Positions 34,453 to 43,027 of a stretch of 64,000 nucleotides of DNA are shown in pieces. Positions within the stretch are counted from its first letter, which is position 1. Each line of letters starts with the position of its first letter. The DNA is from Paracoccus sp. IB05. GTDB taxonomy: Bacteria > Pseudomonadota > Alphaproteobacteria > Rhodobacterales > Rhodobacteraceae. The notes under the pieces were generated by a model. That model ran no database searches and was not told the origin of the DNA. It was given only the letters and a program-made list of their open reading frames with translations. The stretch covers positions 1 to 64,000 of the forward strand of contig NZ_JAEFCF010000001.1 in NCBI RefSeq assembly GCF_016405985.1. Reading direction: 5' to 3'. Both the position numbers and the translations under genes were made by a program.

Positions 34453-35511
34453 TTACTCGGTGATCCCAAGCGCCTTGCAGCCTTCGGCATATTCGCCGGT
34501 GCAGATCTGCTCAGCGGTCTGGATCCCCTTGTCGAAGATCTCGGCCTTGATGTTTTCCTTCGTCACCACGGCGGGAACGAAGAGCTCGGACGGCGTGTCA
34601 TAAAGCGTGGTCTTTGCCTCGGGCGTCTCGCCATTGAGGAAGGTGACCGCGATATTCGCCGCAGCCGCCGCCACGATCTCGGAGGGTTTCGAGATCGTGT
34701 TATACTGGTCGCCCGAAATGATCAGCTGCAAGGCCGCGATGGTCGCGTCATTGCCAGTCACGGGGGGAACCGGGCTCACGCCGCCCGCCTTGAAGGCCGC
34801 AACCGCACCGCCGCCGGTGCCGTCATTCGCCGCGACCACGCCGGTAATTTCGGCGCCGAAACGGGTGATCTGGCCTGCCGCCCATTCCTGCGCCTTCGGC
34901 GGCGCCCAGTCGGGCGTGTCAAACTCGGCAAGCGTTTTGTAGGGCGATTCCTTCAGCGCGCGGTGGATGCCGTCGCGGATCAGGCCGGCTGCCGCATCGG
35001 TGGGCGAGCCGTTGATCTGCAACACCCCTGCCCCATCCGCGACGCCCGAGGCTTTCAGATGATCGGTCAGCGATTTCGCGATGGCGTAGCCAATGCCTTC
35101 ATTGTCGAAAGACACATAGAAATCAGCCGGCGTTGCCGGGATCGGACGGTCATAGGCGATGACCTTGACGCCCTGTGCCTGCGCCAGCGTCACGAGGCCC
35201 GCTGCCGCCGCCGAGTCGACCGGATCCAGCACGATAACCTTAGCGCCCTGCGTCAGCAGCGCGTTGAACTGCTGCTGTTGCAGCGCCACATCGGCATTGG
35301 CGTTCTGGTAGATCACCTCGCAAGACGGGCAAAGCTTGTCCATCTCGGCCTTGAAGCCGGGGAAGTCATGCTCTTCATAGCGGGTCGAGGCCTGGTCGGG
35401 CATCAGGAAGCCCACCACACCCGAAGGCTCCGCCAGGGCAGCAGTACCAAGCAACATGGCCAGCGCTGTCGCCATTACGGGCGCCGTTGCGGGCAAGGCA
35501 TGAAATTTCAT
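34453..35511 (-). CDS. Sugar ABC transporter substrate-binding protein (probable ribitol/pentitol)
   Basis: 352-residue periplasmic protein of the Peripla_BP_4 family. Signal peptide about 27 residues (MKFHALPATAPVMATALAML...ALA). Mature part: VVGFLMPDQASTRYEEHDFPGFKAEM, LDPVDSAAAAGLVTLAQAQGVKVIAYDRPI, GVVAANDGTGGGAVAAFKAGG. ATG at 35511 has GGAGGAG ten bases upstream. First gene of the leftward operon, divergent from lacI-type gene. Ligand assigned only from the dehydrogenase and kinase downstream. Confidence 0.86.
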   Translation of the reverse strand: MKFHALPATAPVMATALAMLLGTAALAEPSGVVGFLMPDQASTRYEEHDFPGFKAEMDKLCPSCEVIYQNANADVALQQQQFNALLTQGAKVIVLDPVDSAAAAGLVTLAQAQGVKVIAYDRPIPATPADFYVSFDNEGIGYAIAKSLTDHLKASGVADGAGVLQINGSPTDAAAGLIRDGIHRALKESPYKTLAEFDTPDWAPPKAQEWAAGQITRFGAEITGVVAANDGTGGGAVAAFKAGGVSPVPPVTGNDATIAALQLIISGDQYNTISKPSEIVAAAAANIAVTFLNGETPEAKTTLYDTPSELFVPAVVTKENIKAEIFDKGIQTAEQICTGEYAEGCKALGITE

Positions 35512-35707
35512 CTCGTCTCTCCTCCACATGGGCGGGCGGCCCATGCCCCCGCTGATCGCCAACACGGCCAATCCTGCTCCGGAGGGTGAGGCCGACGAGG
35601 AGAAATGCGCCGCCAGAAAACACCGGTGATCCGGCGCATTTCTGACTTTGCTGATATCCTCCCCAGGCTCCCGAAACCGGGCCGGTGGCGCAGATTATTC
35701 GTGTTCC

Positions 35708-35740
35708 ATCGGTGTAGCCCTCCTGCTCAACCGATGTAGC
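35708..35740. promoter_or_regulatory. 22-base-spaced direct repeat in the ribitol operon/LacI intergenic region
   Basis: ATCGGTGTAGC (35708-35718) and ACCGATGTAGC (35730-35740) differ at two bases and are offset by 22 bases, two helical turns. They lie between the divergent regulator and binding-protein genes and are candidate operators or activator sites. Confidence 0.4.
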
Positions 35741-35799
35741 AAGAGGTTGTGTCAGCGCGTTGAAACTGTCAAGCTGCATTTCCAGGGAATGAGGAAACC

Positions 35800-36870
35800 G
35801 TGACAACACCCCGGCCAAAACCTGCGCCGACGCGTGCGCGGCGCACCACGATTTACGATCTGGCGGTGCTGGTGGGCGCTTCGCCGACGGCGGTCAGCGC
35901 GGTGCTGAACGGCACCTGGAAAAAGCGGCGCATCTCTGCCTCGCTCGCCGAACGCATCACCCGCACGGCCGAAGAACAGGGCTATGCGCTGAACCTTCAG
36001 GCCAGCGGCCTGCGGCGGGAAAAGTCGCGGCTGATCGGGATGATCGTGCCGAAATACGACAACCGCTATTTCGGGTCTATCGTTGAACGCTTCGAGGCGA
36101 TGGCGCGCGCGCGCGAGCTTTTCCCCATCATTACCTGCACGATGCGCGACCCCGCGCTGGAGATTCAGGCCGCGCGCGAGATGATCTCGCATCAGGTCGA
36201 TTGCCTGATTGCGACCGGCGCCACCGATCCCGACCGGATCACCGCGATCTGCGAGGCGGCGGGGGTGCGCTCGCTCAATCTCGATCTCCCCGGGAGCCGC
36301 GCGCCTTCGGTGATCTCGGATAATTTTGGCGGCGCGCTGGCACTGACACGGCGGATCCTTGCCGCCTCGGCCAGCCAGCGCCATCGCGGCGAGCCGATCC
36401 CCTTCATCGGCGGGCGGGCGAGCGATCACAACACATCCGAGCGGATCCGGGGCTTTCGTGCCGCCCATGAAGAGGCCGGGATCATCGTGGATGAGACGAT
36501 GATTCTCGCCACCGGCTATGCGCCGGACCGGGCAATCACCGCGCTGGAAGTGCTGGCGAAGCGGCGTGGTCAGCTGCCGCGCGCCATATTCGTCAATTCG
36601 ACCATCGCGCTGGAAGGCGTTTTGCACTGGACACGCTCCAGCGGGCATTTCGGCTCTGTCGCGCCGCATGTGGGCTGTTTCGACTGGGATCCGCTGGCGG
36701 CGGTGCTGACGGAAAATATCGTTATGGTGCAACAGGATGTGCCGGCGATGCTGGAGGCACTGTTCCGCCTGATCGACGCCGATGACCCTGCGCCGGGGCT
36801 GAGCGAGATCCCCACCCATTTCGCGCCGCAGCCCTTCGCGGGCACTGCCGCAACAGCAGGCGCCGACTGA
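35800..36870 (+). CDS. LacI-family regulator, probable regulator of the ribitol operon
   Basis: 356 residues. N-terminal HTH (about 17-40; TIYDLAVLVGASPTAVSAVLNG, then RISASLAERI) and a C-terminal sugar-binding-protein fold (LIGMIVPKYDNRYFGSIVERFEAMARAR, GRASDHNTSERIRGFRAAHEEAG). Start is GTG at 35800 after GAGGAAA. Divergent from the pentitol importer operon, so it probably represses it until the inducer is bound. Insert after the HTH (WKKRR) is slightly unusual. Confidence 0.85.
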   Translation: MTTPRPKPAPTRARRTTIYDLAVLVGASPTAVSAVLNGTWKKRRISASLAERITRTAEEQGYALNLQASGLRREKSRLIGMIVPKYDNRYFGSIVERFEAMARARELFPIITCTMRDPALEIQAAREMISHQVDCLIATGATDPDRITAICEAAGVRSLNLDLPGSRAPSVISDNFGGALALTRRILAASASQRHRGEPIPFIGGRASDHNTSERIRGFRAAHEEAGIIVDETMILATGYAPDRAITALEVLAKRRGQLPRAIFVNSTIALEGVLHWTRSSGHFGSVAPHVGCFDWDPLAAVLTENIVMVQQDVPAMLEALFRLIDADDPAPGLSEIPTHFAPQPFAGTAATAGAD

Positions 36871-36990
36871 GCGAACTGCCATGCAACACCGGCGCGCCAT
36901 AAATCCCAGGGCCTCTTGTCAGGAAATACCGGGGCGGCTACCGCTTGCCCGGGAACAGACCCCTGTCCAACCAGCCAAGGGTGACCAGTC

Positions 36991-37506
36991 TTGGAAAAAA
37001 AGCGGCTCGGCGAACTCGTTGGCGCATTTATGACGCTGCGGCCCCGGCTTCTGGCCGTGGCCCAGGCGCGGCTGGGCAACCGCGCGCTGGCCGAAGACCT
37101 GGTCCAGGACACCTGGATCCGGCTGGAAACGGCACAAAGCGACAGCGGCATAGCGAATGCGGCGGGTTTCGTGTCTCAGGTCACCAAAAACGGCATCCGC
37201 GATCATTTCCGCAAGGAACGGCGCCGGGCAGAGATCGACGCCGAGGTGCAGGATCTGCTGTGGGAACAAACCGATGAGGTCTCGGCCGAGCGCGCCGTGA
37301 TGGGGCGTGACATGCTGGCCCGGGTGCAGGCGGCACTGGAGGAACTCCCGGAAAAGACCCGGCGCATCTTTCTGTTGAACCGGATCGACGGGGTGCCGCA
37401 TCGCAAGATTGCACAACGTCTCGAAATGAGCGACGAAGCCGTCTATTATCACATCCGCCGCGCGCTGGAGCATCTTGCCGATCTGCGCGACGCCATGAAC
37501 GATTGA
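36991..37506 (+). CDS. ECF RNA polymerase sigma factor (FecI-like)
   Basis: 171 residues: region 2 (about 15-80; RPRLLAVAQARLGNRALAEDLVQDTWIRL) and region 4 (about 110-165; LEELPEKTRRIFLLNRIDGVPHRKIAQRLEMSDEAVYYHIRRALEHL). Start appears to be TTG at 36991 after CCAAGGG; an internal ATG at 37030 would cut into region 2. Followed by a FecR anti-sigma gene and a TonB-dependent receptor with an STN domain, the standard cell-surface signalling trio. Confidence 0.86.
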   Translation: MEKKRLGELVGAFMTLRPRLLAVAQARLGNRALAEDLVQDTWIRLETAQSDSGIANAAGFVSQVTKNGIRDHFRKERRRAEIDAEVQDLLWEQTDEVSAERAVMGRDMLARVQAALEELPEKTRRIFLLNRIDGVPHRKIAQRLEMSDEAVYYHIRRALEHLADLRDAMND

Positions 37507-37575
37507 TCCGCCTTGCCCGTGCCGGTCTGTTCCGGTGGGGTCGGGGCGCCAACGGGTTATCGCTGAGCCACAGGA

Positions 37576-38532
37576 ATGAGTGACGCCGCCCCCCGGACCA
37601 AGGCCGATGCAAAGCTCGCCCGTGAGGCGCGGGACTGGGTCGTGCGCCTTGCCTCGGGCGAGGTGGCCCCCGCAGAGCTGCAACAGTTCCGCGCCTGGAA
37701 GGCACAGTCAGAGGCCCATGCCCGTGCCTTTGCCGGGGAACGCCGTTTCTGGCAAGAGCTTGATGGCCTGGGCGCCACACCCGGGCCCGTCCCGCTGGCG
37801 GCAAAACCTGCCGCAGCCCGGATCGGACGGCGCGGCTTTCTGGCCGGAGGCATCGCCGCAGGCGCCGGAGCATGGGCGCTGGATCTGCCGCATCGCTGGC
37901 AGGACTGGACCGCCGATCTTCATACCGGCTTTGGCGAGATGGCGGGGATGACTCTTCCCGATGGCACGATCGCCACGCTGAACACCGACAGCGCGCTGGC
38001 GCTGGAATTCACGCGGGGGCAGCGACAGGTCAGGCTCCTGCGCGGCGAGGCCGAGTTCCGGGTGCCGGCCGGAACCAGCCCCCTGCGGGTCACGGCGCTG
38101 AATGGCGTAACCGAGGCCCAGGCCAGCCTGTTCTCGGTCGGGCTTGCAGATCGCGAGGCGCGCGTCACGGTGTCTGAGGGCCAGGTGCGGGTCAGCGCCG
38201 CTCTGGGCCAGGCGCTCGATCTTGGCGCATCGGAACAGGCGGTCTATGGCGCGGGCCTGGCGGTGGCCGCGCTCGGCCCGATCGACCGCGAGATTGCCTT
38301 CGCCTGGCGCGAGGGGCGGATCATCTTTGAGGGCCGCCGCTTTGACCAGGCGGTGAGCGAACTCGCGCGTTATGTGCCCGAAAAGGTGATGCTCGGGCCC
38401 GGCGTTGATGCCGCCCTGCCGGTCAGCGCAGTCTTTTCGACCAGCGCCGCGCATGAAGCCATCGGGGCGCTGGCATTGACCCAGGACCTCTCGGTCAGGC
38501 GCATTCCGCAGGTCATGATCTTGCTGAGCTGA
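37576..38532 (+). CDS. FecR-family transmembrane anti-sigma/sigma regulator
   Basis: 318 residues. N-terminal cytosolic DUF4880-like domain (AREARDWVVRLASGEVAPAELQQFRAWKAQSEAHARAF) that binds the sigma factor, one membrane segment (about residues 78-100, RRGFLAGGIAAGAGAWAL) and a periplasmic FecR domain (GEMAGMTLPDGTIATLNTDSALAL). The C-terminal part resembles the STN-contacting region. It carries the receptor's ligand signal to the sigma factor at 36991. The gap to the sigma gene is 69 bases. Confidence 0.86.
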   Translation: MSDAAPRTKADAKLAREARDWVVRLASGEVAPAELQQFRAWKAQSEAHARAFAGERRFWQELDGLGATPGPVPLAAKPAAARIGRRGFLAGGIAAGAGAWALDLPHRWQDWTADLHTGFGEMAGMTLPDGTIATLNTDSALALEFTRGQRQVRLLRGEAEFRVPAGTSPLRVTALNGVTEAQASLFSVGLADREARVTVSEGQVRVSAALGQALDLGASEQAVYGAGLAVAALGPIDREIAFAWREGRIIFEGRRFDQAVSELARYVPEKVMLGPGVDAALPVSAVFSTSAAHEAIGALALTQDLSVRRIPQVMILLS

Positions 38533-38707
38533 GCCGCCGCAGGCGCTCAATGCTCGGTCCGCAAAATTATTTCATTTTTGTCTTTAGGCAAAACCCGGCC
38601 TCACCCGTCACTGATAGGAAGGGTCCAGGCAGGCCAATACCCACGCTCTTCGCTTCGCCGGCCCCGGCAATGGGGTCCGTTGCAATGACAGAAAGGGTAA
38701 GGGTCTG

Positions 38708-41176
38708 ATGCCTGCCAGTTTCCTCCATTTCCGGCGCGCGGCCGCGCGGCGCCTGACCGTTCTTTTCTCGGGGACTGCGCTCAGTCTTGGTGTGCTGGCA
38801 GGTGGCCCGGCGCTTATGATGCTGACCGCGCCTGCGGTCCTGGCGCAGAATGCGGCCACGCACCGGCTGGATATTGCGGCCAAGCCGCTGGGTCAGGCGC
38901 TGCGCGATCTGGCGCGGCAGACCGGGCTGCAGATCGCCTATCGGACCTCGGTCGCGGCGGGGACGCAGGCCCCGGCGATCAGCGGGACCATGTCGGCGGA
39001 ACAGGCGCTGTCGCGACTTCTGGCAGGATCCGGGCTGAATTACAGCTTCACCGGCGCCACGACCGTGACCATTCTCGGCAGCGCCTCCGACGCCTCAGAT
39101 GTCGGCGGCACTGTGGACGGCGCGCAGAACCTCGGGACGATCCTGCTGGTCACTGACCCGACCACCACAGAGGGCAGCAATTCCTATACCACGGGTGCCG
39201 CAACCGGCTCGACCGGCCTGCCGATGAGCCTGAAGGAAACGCCGCAATCGGTGAGCGTGATCACCAGTCAGCGGCTGAAAGACCAGAATCTCGGCACCAC
39301 ACAGCAGATGCTGTCCTACACGACCGGCGTGCATTCGGCGATTTTCGAGACCGACCGCGACAATACCTGGTCGCGCGGGCAATGGGTCTCCAGCTATATC
39401 GTGGATGGTGTGGTGATCGATGGCGGCATCGGCTTCATGTCCGGGGTTGGCCTGCAATCCTCGACCTCGACCTATGACCATGCCGAGGTGGTGCGCGGCG
39501 CGACCGGCCTGCTGACCGGCCCCGGCGACCCCTCTGCCGCCGTGCGGATGGAGCGCAAGAAGGCCACCGCAACCGAGCTGACCGGCAGCATTGAGACACG
39601 CTATGGCAGCTGGAACCGCATGGGTCTGGGGCTGGATGTCTCGAACAGGCTGAATGAAAGCGGGTCTTTGCGCGGGCGTCTGGTCGTCGACCTATACAGC
39701 GGCGACAGTTTCCGCGACCGATACAGCGTTGATAAACAAACGATCTATGGCACGCTGGCCTGGGATATAGATGACGCGACCACGCTGTCTTTCAGCTATG
39801 AACATCGCAATCACGACCCGAAGGGCTCGGAATGGAGCGCCTTCCCGACGCTCTTCGCTGATGGCACGCCGACGCTTTTCCCGCGCAACTGGTCGAGCGC
39901 GCCTTACTGGGCCTATTGGTCGAGCAAACAGGATATGGCAACGATCCGGGCCGATCATGATTTCGGCGGCGGCTGGACCGGCAATGCAACGCTGAGCGCC
40001 GTCACCCGCAGCTATTCGGCGGAAAATACCCGCTTCTATGGCCGCCCCGATCCGGTCACCGGCCTTGGCATGACGCTGTTTGCCCGCAAGGCCGAGGAAT
40101 GGGCGCGCCAGATCGCGCTGGATGCCTCGGTCTCTGGCCCGGTCCAGGCCTTTGGCCGCGACCATACGCTGAATTTCGGCGTCCATGCCGGGCGTGACTG
40201 GGGCAAGGCCGATGATTACGACATCGTCGGCACCCAGCCCACGATGGGCAGCGTCTATGATTGGGACGGAAGCCTGCCCCGCCCGCAATTCACCCTGCCC
40301 CAGGCCGGGGAGTGGAAGAAAAAGGCGACCGAATATTCCGCCTATGGTGCGGCCCGGCTCTCGCTTGCCGATCCGCTGACCGCGATCCTCGGCTTGCGTT
40401 ATACCGACTGGAGCGCGGATACCCGCAACTTCAGGGAATTCACCCCCTATTTTGGCCTCGTCTATGACGTGACCGAAGATGTTTCGGTCTTTGCCAGCTA
40501 TACCCAGATCTTCAGACCGCAGAGCTATCGCGACATCAACCGCAATTATCTCGACCCGGTTCAGGGCAAAAGCGAAGAGGTCGGCATCAAAGGCGAATGG
40601 TATGAGGGGCGCCTGAACGCCTCGCTGTCCTACTACCGCACCTATCAGGACAATGTCGCGACCGGCGCCGAAGATGCCAGTGGCAATCCGGTCTATGTGC
40701 CCGGCAGCACCGATCAGGCCTATTACGGCGCGATGGGCCAGACCACGCGGGGCGTCGAGCTCGAGGTCTCGGGCGAGATCGCGCCCGGCTGGAACCTGTT
40801 CTTCGGTGCGGCGAAGATGAAGGCCACCAATCCCGATGGCAGCCAGGCCAACAGCTTCCTGCCGGAAAATACCCTGAAGATCTTCACCACGTACAATCTG
40901 CCGGGCGAACACAGCCAGTGGACCATCGGCGGCGGCGCGCGCTGGCAGAGCGAAAGCTGGAACAGGCTGGGCGTTCCGGGTGTCGGGTCGGTGCGGAATT
41001 CGCAGCGTTCTTTCGCGGTAGTGGATGCGATGCTGCGCTATGACATCAACGACAAATGGTCGGCACAGCTCAACATCAACAACCTCTTCGATGAGAGCTA
41101 TTACCATTCCGCCAGCGTCGCAGGCGTCTATGGCGAGCCGCGCAATGCGATGTTCACCCTGACATCGCGCTTCTGA
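38708..41176 (+). CDS. TonB-dependent siderophore-type receptor with STN signalling domain
   Basis: 822-residue outer-membrane receptor. Signal peptide to about residue 46, STN domain (about 50-115; TGLQIAYRTSVAAGTQAPAISGTMSAEQALSRLL), plug (MSLKETPQSVSVITSQRLKDQN, VRGATGLLTGPGDPSAAV) and a 22-strand barrel ending in the C-terminal aromatic MFTLTSRF. The STN domain contacts FecR, so ligand binding outside can raise transcription of this gene. Siderophore class unknown; no siderophore ABC importer is nearby. Start follows AAGGGTAAGGG. Confidence 0.9.
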   Translation: MPASFLHFRRAAARRLTVLFSGTALSLGVLAGGPALMMLTAPAVLAQNAATHRLDIAAKPLGQALRDLARQTGLQIAYRTSVAAGTQAPAISGTMSAEQALSRLLAGSGLNYSFTGATTVTILGSASDASDVGGTVDGAQNLGTILLVTDPTTTEGSNSYTTGAATGSTGLPMSLKETPQSVSVITSQRLKDQNLGTTQQMLSYTTGVHSAIFETDRDNTWSRGQWVSSYIVDGVVIDGGIGFMSGVGLQSSTSTYDHAEVVRGATGLLTGPGDPSAAVRMERKKATATELTGSIETRYGSWNRMGLGLDVSNRLNESGSLRGRLVVDLYSGDSFRDRYSVDKQTIYGTLAWDIDDATTLSFSYEHRNHDPKGSEWSAFPTLFADGTPTLFPRNWSSAPYWAYWSSKQDMATIRADHDFGGGWTGNATLSAVTRSYSAENTRFYGRPDPVTGLGMTLFARKAEEWARQIALDASVSGPVQAFGRDHTLNFGVHAGRDWGKADDYDIVGTQPTMGSVYDWDGSLPRPQFTLPQAGEWKKKATEYSAYGAARLSLADPLTAILGLRYTDWSADTRNFREFTPYFGLVYDVTEDVSVFASYTQIFRPQSYRDINRNYLDPVQGKSEEVGIKGEWYEGRLNASLSYYRTYQDNVATGAEDASGNPVYVPGSTDQAYYGAMGQTTRGVELEVSGEIAPGWNLFFGAAKMKATNPDGSQANSFLPENTLKIFTTYNLPGEHSQWTIGGGARWQSESWNRLGVPGVGSVRNSQRSFAVVDAMLRYDINDKWSAQLNINNLFDESYYHSASVAGVYGEPRNAMFTLTSRF

Positions 41177-41182
41177 TTCCAG

Positions 41183-41208
41183 GCCCCGGCGCTTGCCGCC
41201 GGGGCTTT
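41183..41208 (+). terminator. Terminator after the TonB-dependent receptor
   Basis: GCCCCGGCG (41183-41191) pairs with CGCCGGGGC (41197-41205), loop CTTGC, then TTTC. Nine GC-rich pairs; the U-run is short, so the downstream propeller gene may still receive read-through. Confidence 0.6.
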
Positions 41209-41235
41209 CAGACCACTCGCAAAGGCAGATTTTCC

Positions 41236-42393
41236 ATGACTTTTCTCTCACGCAGGGGGCTCGTGCTGGCAATGCTCCTCTTCACCGCATCGCCCCTGCT
41301 GGCCGAGGGCATTCCCCAGATGCAGCCGGCCGAATTCGCGCCCGCCGCCACCCGCACCAGCGCCATTCCCGGCGGCTATGAGGTGCTCTCGGTGCCCGAA
41401 CTGGGCGCGGTGTTTGCCGCCTCGGTGCCGGATTTCACCGATGGCGCGGCGGGTGATGTCTATATGCTCGATGCAGACACCCTCGCCCCGATCCGGCGCA
41501 TTCAGCTCAAACGCCGTCCCTTCGCGCTGGCGGTCGATCACGCGCGGGGCTTGCTTTACGCCGGCAATACCAAAGACGGATCCCTGTCGGTGATCGATGC
41601 GCGCAGCGGCCTGTTCCTGCGCATGATCCAGCTCGGGAAAACCGGAGCCAATGGCAAGATGGAACATACCCGCATGATCGAGGTCGATCAGGCAACGGGC
41701 CGCGTTTTTGTCACCGGCCCGACCGATGAGGGCATCGTCTGGATCATCGACGGCGCGACCGGCGAGGTCACCTCGCGCACCGATAAAGCCGTGATCTGGG
41801 CGGCGGGTCTGGCGTTTGACGGGCGTGACCGCCTCTATGTCGGAGGTGGCGGGGCCGAGGAAATCCTCGTCCTGAACGCGGAAACCGGCGAGAAGATCAC
41901 CACCTTCTCGACCGGTGACACCGCCCCCGGCCAGGGCGATAAATCCGCGCATTTCATGGTGAACCTCTCGCTGGATGCGGCGGGTGGCCGGCTCTTTGCG
42001 GTCGACAGCCATGAGGGCAGGCTCTACGTCTTCAACACCGCTGATGGCAGTATTCTGGCCCAGGTGCCGATTGGTCCCGGCGCGCTGGATGTGATCTGGA
42101 ACCCGCTGCGCGATGAGGCCTATGTCACCTGGTATGGCATCAACAGCCAGATACGCGACGGCACCGGCGGCATCACCGTGGTCAATACCAAAGACTACAG
42201 CGTCACCCGTGATCTCGCGGTCAAGACCTTCCCGAGCAATCTTGCGCTGGACGAGAGCGGCCAGGTCCTGTTCGCCTCGGTCTCGGAACCGTCGAATGAC
42301 AAGCATCCGGATCATGCCCCGGGCACAATCGGATCGGTGATCCGGCTGGATCTGGCGATCCTTGGCGATCTGATGGCGGCGAAGACCCCCTGA
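41236..42393 (+). CDS. YncE-like secreted beta-propeller protein
   Basis: 385 residues: signal peptide (about 23 residues, TFLSRRGLVLAMLLFTASPLLA) and a propeller with NHL/YVTN-like repeats (VYMLDADTLAPIRRIQLKRRPFALAVDHARGLLYAGNT and similar). YncE-like proteins are periplasmic, often encoded beside TonB-dependent siderophore receptors and under Fur in E. coli; biochemical role unsettled. ATG at 41236 follows AAAGGCAG. Its place after the receptor supports a part in the same uptake system. Confidence 0.8.
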   Translation: MTFLSRRGLVLAMLLFTASPLLAEGIPQMQPAEFAPAATRTSAIPGGYEVLSVPELGAVFAASVPDFTDGAAGDVYMLDADTLAPIRRIQLKRRPFALAVDHARGLLYAGNTKDGSLSVIDARSGLFLRMIQLGKTGANGKMEHTRMIEVDQATGRVFVTGPTDEGIVWIIDGATGEVTSRTDKAVIWAAGLAFDGRDRLYVGGGGAEEILVLNAETGEKITTFSTGDTAPGQGDKSAHFMVNLSLDAAGGRLFAVDSHEGRLYVFNTADGSILAQVPIGPGALDVIWNPLRDEAYVTWYGINSQIRDGTGGITVVNTKDYSVTRDLAVKTFPSNLALDESGQVLFASVSEPSNDKHPDHAPGTIGSVIRLDLAILGDLMAAKTP

Positions 42394-42431
42394 CCCCGAC
42401 CGGAGGCCGCCCGCAGCCGCCCTGCCCTTAC

Positions 42432-42452
42432 GCCCGCGCCTTTGGCGCGGGC
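42432..42452 (+). terminator. Hairpin after the YncE-like gene
   Basis: GCCCGCGCC (42432-42440) and GGCGCGGGC (42444-42452) form a perfect 9-bp stem with a TTT loop. No U-tract follows. Likely separates the iron-uptake block from the gloA block. Confidence 0.5.
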
Positions 42453-42497
42453 CATGTCACTTCAGCGCAGCAGGGGAACAATTTTCCCGTCAGTAGC

Positions 42498-42509
42498 ATG
42501 ATACTACCC
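42498..42509 (+). promoter_or_regulatory. ATGATACTACCC motif upstream of gloA-like gene
   Basis: The 12-mer ATGATACTACCC lies 46 bases before the gloA start and recurs exactly, in the same orientation to the gene, 54 bases before dld (47369-47380). Here it is half of a near-palindrome GTAGCATGATACTAC (42493-42507). Candidate shared operator or promoter element. Confidence 0.5.
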
Positions 42510-42555
42510 CCATGACCCGGTTCTGTCCTTTGCTGTGCGAAAGCAAGGAGACACT

Positions 42556-42951
42556 ATGGCCCGGATGATTCATACCATGATCCGCGTGCTGGACGAAGCC
42601 CGTTCGCTCGCATTCTACGACCAGGCATTCGGCCTGAAAGTGGTGGAACGCCTCGATTTTGAGACCTTCACCCTGATCTATCTCGCCAATGCCGAAACCG
42701 GGTTCGAACTGGAACTGACCGTCAACAAGGGCCGTGTTGACCCCTATAACCTCGGCGATGGCTACGGCCATCTCGCGGTCTCGGTCACTGATGTGAATGC
42801 AGAACATGCGCGCCTGGAAGCTGCCGGCCTTGCCCCGCGCAAACTGGTCGATTTCGCGCCTGGCGGCGACGTCATCGCCCGGTTTTTCTTTATCGCCGAT
42901 CCCGACGGTTACCAGATCGAAGTGCTGCAGCGCGCGGGGCGCTACCAATAA
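42556..42951 (+). CDS. gloA: Glyoxalase I-like (lactoylglutathione lyase) VOC protein
   Basis: 131 residues, one VOC unit pair. Aligns by eye along its length with E. coli GloA: MIHTMIRVLDEARSLAFY, LELTVNKG, YNLGDGYGHLAVSV, FIADPDGYQIEVLQ. The four metal ligands of GloA are all present (His6, the Glu of ELELT, the His of YGHLAV, the Glu of QIEVL). It would turn the methylglyoxal-glutathione adduct into S-lactoylglutathione. ATG at 42556 has AAGGAGA upstream; seven extra codons upstream overlap the ribosome site. Other VOC activities are possible but less likely. Confidence 0.78.
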   Translation: MARMIHTMIRVLDEARSLAFYDQAFGLKVVERLDFETFTLIYLANAETGFELELTVNKGRVDPYNLGDGYGHLAVSVTDVNAEHARLEAAGLAPRKLVDFAPGGDVIARFFFIADPDGYQIEVLQRAGRYQ

Positions 42952-43027
42952 TCTGAAACGGCAGCCCTGCGCGGAAGAGGAGCCGCGCCGGGAACTCCCA
43001 GCCGACTGAAAAAGCAAGGAGGAGACT

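Noticed and set aside
36871-36990. Fur or iron-responsive operator before the ECF sigma gene
   Set aside because: No convincing Fur, Irr or RirA-type box could be picked out by eye in the 120-base gap or before the receptor gene.
39692-41272. 526-codon minus-strand frame opposite the TonB-dependent receptor
   Set aside because: Antisense shadow of an intact receptor ending in the canonical C-terminal Phe.
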